From NCBI RefSeq assembly GCF_028882255.1, contig NZ_JARBUY010000004.1, positions 570,328 through 634,327 of the forward strand: DNA of 64,000 bases. Direction: 5' to 3'. Within the stretch, counting starts at the first letter, position 1. Each line of letters starts with the position of its first letter. Origin of the DNA: Maribacter polysaccharolyticus. GTDB taxonomy: Bacteria > Bacteroidota > Bacteroidia > Flavobacteriales > Flavobacteriaceae. Below the pieces are notes generated by a model. The model did not search any database and was not told the DNA's origin. It saw only the letters and a program-made list of their open reading frames with translations. The translations under genes and the position numbers were made by a program. This document shows positions 1 through 7,963 of the stretch, in pieces.

Positions 1-1
1 T

Positions 2-634
2 CCTAAGACGGAGTCTTACCATACGATCGATTCAGAGGAAATACTGATCAATGTACTTGAAGGGCCCACCAATTCATCCAACGTCACCAACAATTCCCCC
101 GTAAATTCGAAACAGACGGTAACAACAACGGGAAATCAATTCAATTTCATCAAGTTAAACCCAAATCTTACGGCCATTGACAGCAACTACTTCTTTGGGT
201 CCAAATCATTCTATCTTTGGTTGACGCTTCCCTTATTGCTGATTCCATTGTCCATTGTGTTCCGTAAAAAACGTGATGCCATCGCCGGTGATGTGCAAGG
301 CAATAAAATCAAAAGGGCCAATAGGTTAGCGCGAAAATATCTGTCTGAAGCCAAAAAAACCCTCGGCCAAAAGGATGCTTTCTTTATCGCGATGGAAAAA
401 GCCTTACACAATTACCTTAAGGCCAAATTAAAGATTGAAACTTCAGAATTCAGCAAGGATAAAATCACGAGCTTATTGACCCAAAAAGAAGTCGATACAG
501 ACACCATAGAAGGCTTTATCTCATTATTGAAAAATTGTGAAATGGCCAGATACAGTCCATTTTCAGATGTACAAATGCAAGAGGATTACGACCGGGCAAG
601 TAAAATCATCTCAAATCTCGACAAACAATTATAG
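2..634 (+). CDS. batD: BatD family protein, C-terminal part (5' end outside window)
   Basis: Open frame entering from the left edge; about 210 residues are visible. A low-complexity Asn/Thr/Ser stretch is followed by one hydrophobic segment (about codons 67-80) and a basic stop-transfer run RKKRD. The remainder is a cytoplasmic helical tail of about 120 residues. This arrangement of periplasmic beta domains, one TM helix and a soluble tail is typical of BatD ('oxygen tolerance') proteins, which act in the envelope with the MoxR/BatA/BatB system. Only 3 bp separate it from the downstream BatE gene, which supports the call. A methionine at 221 is internal and is not the start. The identification rests on context plus topology, since the diagnostic N-terminal domain is missing. 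Confidence 0.8.
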   Translation, partial: PKTESYHTIDSEEILINVLEGPTNSSNVTNNSPVNSKQTVTTTGNQFNFIKLNPNLTAIDSNYFFGSKSFYLWLTLPLLLIPLSIVFRKKRDAIAGDVQGNKIKRANRLARKYLSEAKKTLGQKDAFFIAMEKALHNYLKAKLKIETSEFSKDKITSLLTQKEVDTDTIEGFISLLKNCEMARYSPFSDVQMQEDYDRASKIISNLDKQL

Positions 635-637
635 ACA

Positions 638-1396
638 ATGAAAAAGGTACTTTACATCATTGTAGTATTCATAGGCTTCATCGGGACTGCCCAAAATGAT
701 GAACTCTTCAATAATGCGACGGAAGCCTATAATAAAGGTGAATACGATAAAGCGATCGAACTTTATACCCAAATTTTGGATAATGGACAACATTCCGCTT
801 CGGTCTATTACAATTTGGGAAATGCCTATTATAAATTAAACCATATTGCCCCAAGCATTTACAACTATGAAAAGGCGTTATTGCTTGCCCCAAATGACCC
901 GGAAATAAAGCACAATCTTTCTTTTGCACAAAATATGACCCTCGATGCCATCGAAGTAATGCCCAAAACGGGACTTGGGAGAATTTACAAATCCGTAACG
1001 GGATTATTTACCTTTGATCAATGGAGCTATATTGCCGTAATTTCCTTGCTTTTATTTGTACTATTATATATCGCTTTCTATTATTTCAGGTACTCCCTGT
1101 ACAAACGTATTGCATTCATATCGAGTATCGTGGCCTTATTCATAATGGCTACTTCACTCGTTTTCGCTTTTGTGCAATACAACGATTTTATGGCCGACCA
1201 ACCTGCCATCGTATTCGATAGTGAAGTGCAGATAAAGGCCGAACCCAATATGGGGAGCCAAGCGATATTCCTATTGCACGAAGGAACCAAAGTCAATGTC
1301 CTCGATGAGTTGAACGAATGGAAAAAAATCAGGATCGCCGATGGTAAATCGGGATGGCTTACCTCAAAAAGTATCAAATTATTGAAAAATTTTTAG
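638..1396 (+). CDS. batE: BatE-type TPR and SH3-like domain protein
   Basis: 252 residues. An N-terminal signal peptide (residues 1-18) is followed by TPR repeats (about 20-100; motifs YNKGEYDKAIELY and VYYNLGNAYYKLN are visible), then two TM helices (about 130-150 and 157-180), then a bacterial SH3 domain at 190-250 ending in a WLTSKSI-like strand. TPR, two TM and SH3 is the standard BatE layout of Bacteroidota aerotolerance operons, where the protein is thought to scaffold an envelope complex. It starts 3 bp after batD, so the two are co-transcribed. Start ATG is the first possible after the batD stop. Confidence 0.88.
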   Translation: MKKVLYIIVVFIGFIGTAQNDELFNNATEAYNKGEYDKAIELYTQILDNGQHSASVYYNLGNAYYKLNHIAPSIYNYEKALLLAPNDPEIKHNLSFAQNMTLDAIEVMPKTGLGRIYKSVTGLFTFDQWSYIAVISLLLFVLLYIAFYYFRYSLYKRIAFISSIVALFIMATSLVFAFVQYNDFMADQPAIVFDSEVQIKAEPNMGSQAIFLLHEGTKVNVLDELNEWKKIRIADGKSGWLTSKSIKLLKNF

Positions 1397-1429
1397 TACT
1401 TCCTTAACAATCCACAATAGTAATACTAT

Positions 1430-1437
1430 TATATTTG
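1430..1437 (+). promoter_or_regulatory. Candidate -7 box TATATTTG
   Basis: Perfect match to the Bacteroidota TAnnTTTG -7 element, 18 bp before the ATG of the following small gene. No clear TTG at the -33 position. It suggests the small gene has its own promoter after batE. Confidence 0.5.
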
Positions 1438-1454
1438 TGATAAATCACTATTGA

Positions 1455-1757
1455 ATGGATAGGTCATACCTGCTTTTTGCATTACTTGTTGTTTGGGTAA
1501 TGGCCATACTGGCCCCTCCTATCATTACACTTATGAATGATGATGGCAATACCGTGATTTCAATGAATCTAAACGAAGAAGAACAACAGGAACTGGGCAA
1601 AAAGAACGTTGGCGATAAACCGATTCTTGATAACGATACTTCGGGGGCCTATCTCCTTGCCCTCTTTCACCCATTAAAAGCATATGATTCCTACCTTTTA
1701 GGGAAGTACGACCTACAATCGGAAATTGTGCTGCCCCCACCGAAACTTACCCTTTAA
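1455..1757 (+). CDS. Small membrane-anchored protein of unknown function
   Basis: 100 residues. The first 26 residues form one hydrophobic segment (YLLFALLVVWVMAILAPPII) that reads as an uncleaved anchor or signal, followed by an acidic, soluble tail. No family is recognised. It follows the Bat operon by 58 bp and has its own TAnnTTTG box, so it could be independently expressed. Codon use resembles its neighbours. I cannot assign a function. Confidence 0.6.
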   Translation: MDRSYLLFALLVVWVMAILAPPIITLMNDDGNTVISMNLNEEEQQELGKKNVGDKPILDNDTSGAYLLALFHPLKAYDSYLLGKYDLQSEIVLPPPKLTL

Positions 1758-1932
1758 TTTTTTTCTTCTTAACACGCGGTTTATATTACCTCCAAAAATA
1801 ATATTAGAGAGGTCCTCTATATATGTTTATAGGGCAAAACCCCGTATTAATTCAATAAAAAAACCTAATTTTATTAGGAATATTACTGATTTTACACCTA
1901 AATAATTTACACATTATCAAAATAAAACGAAA

Positions 1933-2559
1933 ATGCAAATAAAAAACGTATTTAAAAACAACGAGAAATGGATTAAGGAAAAATTAGCTGTTGATTCCAA
2001 TTTCTTTGATGAATTGGGCAAAGGCCAAAAGCCCGAGTTGCTGTATATCGGCTGTTCAGACAGTAGGGTAACCGCCGAAGATCTAATGGGTATGGGCCCA
2101 GGTGAAGTATTCGTTCACCGTAATATTGCCAATATGGTCATCAGTATCGACCTTAACGTTATGTCGGTGGTCAACTATGCCGTGGACCATCTGAAGGTAA
2201 ACCACGTTGTGGTTTGTGGCCATTATGGTTGTGGAGGTGTAAAGGCCGCGATGCAATCTGCCGATCTTGGCATATTGAACCCCTGGCTGCGTAATATCCG
2301 CGATGTATACAGGATCCATAAGGATGAACTGAATAAAATTAAGGATGAGGATAAAAAATACGAACGCTTGGTCGAACTCAATGTTCAAGAGCAATGTGTA
2401 AACCTAATAAAGACGGCAGCTGTTCAGAAAGCATACCGGGACCACGGATTAAAAGTTTACGGTTGGGTGTTCGATATACATACAGGCAAACTCATAGATC
2501 TGAAAATAGATTTTGAGGGAATTCTTGAAAATATCATGGAAATATATCATTTGGATTAA
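1933..2559 (+). CDS. Beta-class carbonic anhydrase
   Basis: 208 residues, the usual beta-class length. It catalyses CO2 + H2O to bicarbonate + H+ in the cytoplasm. The zinc site is visible: Cys41 and the Asp43-Arg45 dyad in CSDSR, and His97 and Cys100 in HYGCGG. No signal peptide is present. The next gene, 140 bp downstream on the same strand, is a SulP-family anion transporter, a pairing known for bicarbonate uptake and fixation modules. The leader contains a small hairpin (CCTAAT/ATTAGG at 1864-1878). Anaplerotic carboxylation or pH balance is the likely role; there is no carboxysome context. Confidence 0.95.
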   Translation: MQIKNVFKNNEKWIKEKLAVDSNFFDELGKGQKPELLYIGCSDSRVTAEDLMGMGPGEVFVHRNIANMVISIDLNVMSVVNYAVDHLKVNHVVVCGHYGCGGVKAAMQSADLGILNPWLRNIRDVYRIHKDELNKIKDEDKKYERLVELNVQEQCVNLIKTAAVQKAYRDHGLKVYGWVFDIHTGKLIDLKIDFEGILENIMEIYHLD

Positions 2560-2699
2560 CCCGGTCCGTCCACATATAATGTAGCGATCTTTTTCACTTG
2601 GGCCTTGGTCCAAGACCAAAAACACATGTAGGGTATATGGGAGGCTACCTTATCGTAGGACTGCACCCTATACCCTTATAACCATACAAAATATTCTTT

Positions 2700-4565
2700 A
2701 TGAAAAACTTTTTTTCAAATTTTAAAGGCGACCTATTAGGCGGTATCACTGCAGGGATCGTAGCTTTGCCCTTAGCCCTGGCTTTTGGGGTAAGTTCGGG
2801 TTTAGGTCCCAGTGCCGGACTTTACGGAGCTATCTTCATTAGTTTTTTTGCCGCACTTTTCGGAGGTACCAATACACAAATATCTGGCCCAACCGCACCG
2901 ATGACCGCCGTCAGTATGGTCGTCATAGCCGGTATCATCGCCATCTATGACGGTAGTGTGGAAAAAGCGCTTCCCGCCATTTTAACGATTTTTCTATTGG
3001 CAGGTCTAATGCAAATAGGATTGGGGTTTCTGGGTATAGGTAAATATATCCGATACATTCCATACCCCGTCGTATCAGGATTCATGACCGCCATTGGGGT
3101 CATTATATTGATCACACAGATTTTGCCTGCTATTGGTTATTACCCTAAGGAAGATGAATCATGGGTAACCCCTTTTAAACCACAGGCAGAGGAATTGATC
3201 CTGGAAAACATCCTTAGGGAGGAAGCCGGAGAAGGTATTCTCGTATTGGAAAATTTCAAGGAGACCATAAGACGTTCCAATGAAGTAACCGATGAAACCA
3301 TCCTTGAAGAAGCAAAAACCCTAGCGGCCAAGAATGCTTCGGGCGTCATGGGTGCCTTAAAAGTCATGCCGAATGCCTTAAGGCAAATAGATTGGTTGGA
3401 ACTTGGCCTTGCCCTAGCCACGATTTTCATCATCTATGGATTTAAACGTATTACCACCGCCGTACCCAGTACATTGGTCGCGCTGCTGTTGGTGTCCGGT
3501 GTGGCCTATGCCTTTGGCCTTGATTATAGGACGATTGAAAAAATCCCGGAAGGGTTTCCCATGCCCAACCTTGAGATTTTCACCGAATTTAAAATGGGGG
3601 CGATATCCCCGTATATTTTCACGGCCTTGACCTTGGCCTTATTGGGCGCCATCGATTCCTTATTGACTTCCGTCGTTGCGGATAACATGACAAAGACCAA
3701 ACACAAACCGAACAAGGAACTGGTTGGACAGGGAATCGGAAATACGATAGCGGCCATTTTCGGGGGTATCCCCGGTGCAGGAGCAACTATCCGTACGGTT
3801 GTGAATATCAATTCAGGGGGGAAAACAAAATTGTCCGGGATGATCGCCGGTATATTACTCTTGGTCATTTTATTGGCCATGGGACCCATTGCCTCCCAAA
3901 TACCGGCAGCGGTCTTGGCAGGTATCCTGATAACGGTTGGCATCGCGGTTATGGATTATAAAGGATTGAAAGCCATCCCCAACCTTCCTAGAGACATCAG
4001 TGTCGGCCCAATAAATTTGAGTTCCGAGGTTTTGGTGATGCTTGTTGTATTGGTGTTATCCACCGTTTGGAATTTGGTATACGCCGTTGGTATCGGTTTG
4101 ATCATCGCTTCTTTGATGTTCATGAAAAAAATCGGTGATCTAACCGCCGAACGTTCCGATGTTAAATCCTTGAACGATGAAAAAGCATGGGCCGATGAGG
4201 CCATTTTTCCCAAAGAACTTAAAGAAGAAGTATTCATTAAACATATTAAAGGACCGTTATTTTTTGGGACAACCAGCGATTTTCAAGCACTGGCGGACCA
4301 AATACCGAAAACGGCCTCCTATGTCATTATCCGTTTGGATCGTATGCAGTACATGGACCAATCGGGTCTTTATGCCATGGAAGATGTACTACAGGAACTG
4401 AACAAAAACAATGTTACCGTGCTCTTTACTGATTTACAAAGGCAGCCGAGATATATGATGGAACGCATCGACATTATCCCGGATTTCATTCCCGAGGAAC
4501 ATATTTTTGAGGATTTCAACCAATGCACCAACTGGATCAAGGAACATGTAGAGGATCGGTATTAG
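2700..4565 (+). CDS. SulP family inorganic anion transporter (probable bicarbonate transporter)
   Basis: 621 residues. The N-terminal Sulfate_transp domain has about 12-14 hydrophobic segments with the signature-like stretch GGTNTQISGPTAPMT near residues 60-75. A C-terminal cytoplasmic STAS domain spans about 510-615. A hydrophilic insertion of roughly 70 residues (about 155-225, rich in Glu) splits the membrane domain; similar insertions occur in Bacteroidota SulP proteins. The adjacent carbonic anhydrase suggests bicarbonate rather than sulfate as substrate, but SulP specificity cannot be read from sequence alone. It ends at a clear intrinsic terminator. Confidence 0.93.
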   Translation: MKNFFSNFKGDLLGGITAGIVALPLALAFGVSSGLGPSAGLYGAIFISFFAALFGGTNTQISGPTAPMTAVSMVVIAGIIAIYDGSVEKALPAILTIFLLAGLMQIGLGFLGIGKYIRYIPYPVVSGFMTAIGVIILITQILPAIGYYPKEDESWVTPFKPQAEELILENILREEAGEGILVLENFKETIRRSNEVTDETILEEAKTLAAKNASGVMGALKVMPNALRQIDWLELGLALATIFIIYGFKRITTAVPSTLVALLLVSGVAYAFGLDYRTIEKIPEGFPMPNLEIFTEFKMGAISPYIFTALTLALLGAIDSLLTSVVADNMTKTKHKPNKELVGQGIGNTIAAIFGGIPGAGATIRTVVNINSGGKTKLSGMIAGILLLVILLAMGPIASQIPAAVLAGILITVGIAVMDYKGLKAIPNLPRDISVGPINLSSEVLVMLVVLVLSTVWNLVYAVGIGLIIASLMFMKKIGDLTAERSDVKSLNDEKAWADEAIFPKELKEEVFIKHIKGPLFFGTTSDFQALADQIPKTASYVIIRLDRMQYMDQSGLYAMEDVLQELNKNNVTVLFTDLQRQPRYMMERIDIIPDFIPEEHIFEDFNQCTNWIKEHVEDRY

Positions 4566-4588
4566 GATATGTAAACGCTTTATACAAT

Positions 4589-4618
4589 CGTGCCTTGGGT
4601 AAAGGCACGGTTTTTTTT
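4589..4618 (+). terminator. Intrinsic terminator after the SulP gene
   Basis: Stem CGTGCCTT/AAGGCACG with a short loop, followed by a run of eight T. It closes the carbonic anhydrase-SulP unit 23 bp after the stop codon. Confidence 0.9.
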
Positions 4619-4654
4619 ATTGATGAAATGCATACTCCAAACCGTATAATATTT

Positions 4655-4662
4655 TAAATTTG
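4655..4662 (+). promoter_or_regulatory. -7 box TAAATTTG of pheS
   Basis: Perfect TAnnTTTG element 17 bp before the pheS ATG and downstream of the SulP terminator, so it is probably the pheS promoter. No TTG is seen at the expected -33 distance. Confidence 0.65.
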
Positions 4663-4679
4663 CCCCTTACTTATAGATT

Positions 4680-5699
4680 ATGATCGATAAAATAAAGGAA
4701 CATATTTCAGAAGTTGAAAAATTCACCGCTGACACCAAGGAAGCCATTGAAGCCTTTCGAATAAAGTATTTAGGGAAAAAAGGATTGTTGAATGAATTTT
4801 TCGCAGAGTTTAAAAATGTACCCAACGATCAGAAGAAGGAGTTTGGGCAAACCATCAACACCCTTAAGCTCAATGCCACCGAAAAAGTGAACCTACTTAA
4901 GGAGGCCTTGGAAAGCAAAACCGATGAAGCTGGTAAGTATGGCGATTTGACCCGCCCTGGAGAAGCCATGGCCTTAGGCGCCAGGCACCCCATTTCCATC
5001 GTTAAAAACCAAATTATCGATATATTTTCGAGAATTGGTTTCAACGTTTCCGAAGGCCCTGAGGTAGAGGATGACTGGCACAATTTCACGGCTCTGAACC
5101 TGCCGGAATATCATCCTGCCAGGGATATGCAGGACACTTTTTTTATACAAACCGATCCCGATATCCTATTACGTACCCACACCTCATCGGTACAAGTACG
5201 TTATATGGAGAACAACAAACCCCCCATTAGAACCATATCACCGGGCCGTGTATACCGTAACGAGGCCATTTCCGCTCGCTCCCATTGCTTTTTCCATCAG
5301 GTGGAAGGATTGTATATTGATAAGGACGTTTCTTTTGCCGACTTAAAGCAAACCCTGCAATTCTTTACTACGGAGCTTTTTGGAAAATCGAAGATACGAT
5401 TACGCCCCTCTTACTTCCCATTTACCGAACCCAGTGCCGAAGTTGATGTTTATTGGGGGCTTGAAACCGAGACCGATTATAAGATGACCAAGGGTACCGG
5501 ATGGTTAGAGATCATGGGTTGCGGAATGGTAGATCCCAATGTTCTTGAAAATTGTGGAATCGACTCTAAAGAATACTCCGGTTTTGCCTTTGGAATGGGT
5601 ATTGACCGAATTGCTTTATTACTACATCAAATTTCCGATATCCGATTATTGAGTGAAAATGATGTCCGGTTTTTGGAACAGTTCAAAAGCACGCTTTAA
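4680..5699 (+). CDS. pheS: Phenylalanine-tRNA ligase alpha subunit
   Basis: 339 residues, the normal length. It is the catalytic subunit of the alpha2-beta2 class II synthetase that charges tRNA-Phe. An N-terminal coiled-coil tRNA-binding arm (about 1-85) is followed by the class II core: motif 2 around GRVYRNEAIS (about 187) and motif 3 GFAFGMGIDRIALL at 301-314. pheT is not in the window, as is common in Bacteroidota where the two genes are unlinked. The start at 4680 is the first ATG after the -7 box. Confidence 0.98.
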   Translation: MIDKIKEHISEVEKFTADTKEAIEAFRIKYLGKKGLLNEFFAEFKNVPNDQKKEFGQTINTLKLNATEKVNLLKEALESKTDEAGKYGDLTRPGEAMALGARHPISIVKNQIIDIFSRIGFNVSEGPEVEDDWHNFTALNLPEYHPARDMQDTFFIQTDPDILLRTHTSSVQVRYMENNKPPIRTISPGRVYRNEAISARSHCFFHQVEGLYIDKDVSFADLKQTLQFFTTELFGKSKIRLRPSYFPFTEPSAEVDVYWGLETETDYKMTKGTGWLEIMGCGMVDPNVLENCGIDSKEYSGFAFGMGIDRIALLLHQISDIRLLSENDVRFLEQFKSTL

Positions 5700-5707
5700 A
5701 TTACCTT

Positions 5708-6103
5708 TTGAAAAAGGATATTGAAATACCGGTTGCAAAAGACGTGTTTATAGCGTTGATCCATGAATGGAACGATGACTTCATGGCCAAAAAATGGAAT
5801 GCTTATATCCTTAATGATCGCGCTACACCGATAGAGATGGTCCTAGTGGTATCCAAAGGATATGATCAAGATCGTAAAACCTCGACCATGAGGCGTTCGA
5901 TTACCATGATGGCTGCCAAATCATATGCCAAAATAGAACTTGTACAGGACGATGTACTTGAATTGAACAACGAATTTTTTGTCACCTTCTTTGCCGACGG
6001 AAAATTATTTGAGAGAAAATTCCTTTTCGGGAAAAATACCGTTGACGAAAGTCTTTCGGTGGACATTCCCATAATCCACAAACCCGGAATATTGGGGCAA
6101 TAG
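5708..6103 (+). CDS. Conserved-looking protein of unknown function, TTG start
   Basis: 131 residues starting with TTG 8 bp after the pheS stop, so it is probably co-transcribed with pheS. It is predicted soluble with alternating beta strands (for example NEFFVTFFADGKLFERKFLF) and no signal or membrane segment. No catalytic motif is recognised. The TTG is preferred because translation from it gives a contiguous hydrophilic N-terminus (MKKDIEIPVAKD) right behind pheS, and the next in-frame Met lies well inside. I do not recognise the family. Confidence 0.65.
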   Translation: MKKDIEIPVAKDVFIALIHEWNDDFMAKKWNAYILNDRATPIEMVLVVSKGYDQDRKTSTMRRSITMMAAKSYAKIELVQDDVLELNNEFFVTFFADGKLFERKFLFGKNTVDESLSVDIPIIHKPGILGQ

Positions 6104-6226
6104 TTTCCGTTTTCGGAGCCATACCTTATACCCGCTTCCTGATTTTCCCATTATGGGATAAAGTAACTCCCCAGTTCCAATGATGAACTTTATGCTTTTC
6201 CTCGCTTTAACAAAAAATTAATTTCG

Positions 6227-6262
6227 TTTGGTTTGGTTAGTTCCGAACTAACTGTATATTTG
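6227..6262 (+). promoter_or_regulatory. Promoter and overlapping palindromic operator of the GbsR/MarR-type gene
   Basis: TTG at 6233-6235, 19 bp, then TATATTTG at 6255-6262, 21 bp before the ATG. The perfect palindrome GTTAGTTCCGAACTAAC (6236-6252; 7-bp arms, 3-bp centre) fills the spacer between the two promoter boxes, where a bound dimer would block RNA polymerase. This position argues for autorepression by the downstream regulator. Confidence 0.75.
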
Positions 6263-6282
6263 CATCCTTAAATCTTGACATC

Positions 6283-6765
6283 ATGGACAAGGAAACACAT
6301 AGAAGGGAACTTATAGAGGATTTAGGTATTCATTTTGAAAATGAATATTCCTTAGCCCCTCTATCTGCCCGCATTTTTGCCTCGTTGGTTATGACGGAAG
6401 AAGACGGGTTGACTTTTGACGATTGTTTAACAAGACGAGGAGCAAGTAAAAGTTCAATATCAACCTCGCTCAATCTTTTATTACAGATGGGCTTTATTAA
6501 ATATTTTACGAAATCGAAGGATAGAAAACGATACTATACGTTAGCCGAAAAGGATTCCTTTATGGTTAAAAAATTAACCAGAGCACTCAAACAGCTGGAG
6601 AATGAAGAGAAAATAATGGCTAAAGTAACGGCCTACAACGAGAAATTCAATCCTGAAAAATTCAAATCGACCCAAAAAATGAAAAACATATATCTGACCT
6701 GTTTAAAGGAAAATAAAGATATTTTCCAAAAGACCATAGATCAACTCAACGCTTTAAAGGAATAA
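6283..6765 (+). CDS. GbsR/MarR-type transcriptional regulator of the efflux operon
   Basis: 160 residues. A winged helix-turn-helix covers about 20-100; the recognition helix region reads GASKSSISTSLNLLLQMGFI and the wing reads KDRKRYYTL. It ends in a helical dimerisation tail (110-160). Size and motif order match GbsR/MarR-type repressors that Bacteroidota place upstream of RND efflux operons. Its own promoter carries a palindrome whose half-sites recur ahead of the efflux genes 83 bp downstream, so it probably represses both. The inducer is unknown. Confidence 0.85.
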   Translation: MDKETHRRELIEDLGIHFENEYSLAPLSARIFASLVMTEEDGLTFDDCLTRRGASKSSISTSLNLLLQMGFIKYFTKSKDRKRYYTLAEKDSFMVKKLTRALKQLENEEKIMAKVTAYNEKFNPEKFKSTQKMKNIYLTCLKENKDIFQKTIDQLNALKE

Positions 6766-6779
6766 TTTTTTTAACCAAT

Positions 6780-6812
6780 AAGTTCGTTTTGTACCGAACT
6801 TTCCGAATTAAC
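6780..6812 (+). promoter_or_regulatory. Second candidate operator, upstream of the RND efflux operon
   Basis: Inverted repeat AAGTTCG-N8-CGAACTT (6780-6801) overlaps CTTTCCGAATTAAC (6799-6812). The latter matches 11 of 14 positions of the operator half AGTTCCGAACTAAC found in the regulator promoter. This supports control of the efflux operon by the same regulator. Confidence 0.55.
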
Positions 6813-6847
6813 AAAAACATCAGTATAAATATCACATCCATTTCAAT

Positions 6848-7930
6848 ATGAAAAAAATTGCAACAATCGGTTCACTTAGTCTATTGGCACTTTTAAGCTC
6901 CTGTTTCGGAAAAGTACCCAGTACGCAAGCAGCTTCCACAATACCGGCCCCCAGTTTAAAGGTTACCGCGTTGAATAAGAAAGATATCACCGTTTTCAAC
7001 GAATTCTCAACCACTCTTGAAGGCAAACAGAATGTGGAAATTTGGCCAAAAGTTTCTGGTTTTATACAAGACATATATGTAGAAGAAGGACAGAAAATAA
7101 AAAAAGGGCAATTATTGTTCAAACTGGAGACACAAACCTTGAACCAAGATGCGAATGCGGCCAAAGCTGCCGTAAATGTGGCCCAAGTGGAGGTAAATAA
7201 ATTACGCCCTTTGGTTGAAAAGGATATTATAAGTCCGGTACAGCTGCAAACTGCCGAGGCACAGCTCAATCAAGCCAAAAGTAATTACGACCGCGTACTA
7301 TCGGATATCAATTACTCCAAAATCACAAGTCCGGTAGACGGTTTTATTGGAGAAATACCCTATAAAACAGGGGCTTTGGTAAGCTCTTCCATGCCCAATC
7401 CGTTAACTACGGTTTCCGATATCAGCGAGGTACGGGCATACTTCTCCTTAAGTGAAAAAGAATTGTTGAAGTTTAAGGAATCCATTCCTGCAAACAGCAA
7501 TAACCGATTCAATTTTGAAAATGCCAATGACGTTAAATTGGTCATGATCAATGGGGAAGAATATCCTGAGCCCGGTAAAATTGCCATGATAAACACCATT
7601 ATCAACAGTACGACCGGAAGTGCCACTGCCCGTGTGGATTTTAAGAACCCAAACCATCTATTGACAAGCGGTAGTACGGGTAAAATAAAAATACCTTATC
7701 TGTATAAAGACGCTTATGAAATTCCACAGGCGGCAACCATTGACCTGCAGGGTACTAAATTGATATTTATTGTAAAAGAGGACAATACCATCACTACGAA
7801 ACCCATAAACATCCTTGCCAACACCCAAAAGGGATTTATCGTTAAGGGTGGTCTGGAACCGGGAACGACCATAGTAACCGAAGGTGTCTCAAAATTAAGG
7901 GATGGAATGACCATCAATCCCATCAAATAA
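6848..7930 (+). CDS. RND efflux periplasmic adaptor subunit (membrane fusion protein)
   Basis: 360 residues. The lipoprotein signal has lipobox LSSC at about residues 15-18, so the protein is probably anchored in the inner membrane. The AcrA/MexA order is visible: beta-barrel strands, lipoyl half (VSGFIQDIYVEEGQKIKKGQ), an alpha-hairpin at about 100-140, the second lipoyl half (ITSPVDGFIGEIPYKTGALV), then beta-barrel and membrane-proximal domains. It links the RND pump to the outer-membrane channel. It is first in a three-gene operon and is followed 33 bp later by the pump gene. Confidence 0.96.
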   Translation: MKKIATIGSLSLLALLSSCFGKVPSTQAASTIPAPSLKVTALNKKDITVFNEFSTTLEGKQNVEIWPKVSGFIQDIYVEEGQKIKKGQLLFKLETQTLNQDANAAKAAVNVAQVEVNKLRPLVEKDIISPVQLQTAEAQLNQAKSNYDRVLSDINYSKITSPVDGFIGEIPYKTGALVSSSMPNPLTTVSDISEVRAYFSLSEKELLKFKESIPANSNNRFNFENANDVKLVMINGEEYPEPGKIAMINTIINSTTGSATARVDFKNPNHLLTSGSTGKIKIPYLYKDAYEIPQAATIDLQGTKLIFIVKEDNTITTKPINILANTQKGFIVKGGLEPGTTIVTEGVSKLRDGMTINPIK

Positions 7931-7963
7931 AATAGTTGATCAACAACCTATAAACATCATAAC

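Noticed and set aside
160-170. batD as target of the small RNAs through the 11-nt complement
   Set aside because: The match is internal to the coding region, single, and within chance expectation for an 11-mer in 64 kb; mentioned only as part of the seed finding.
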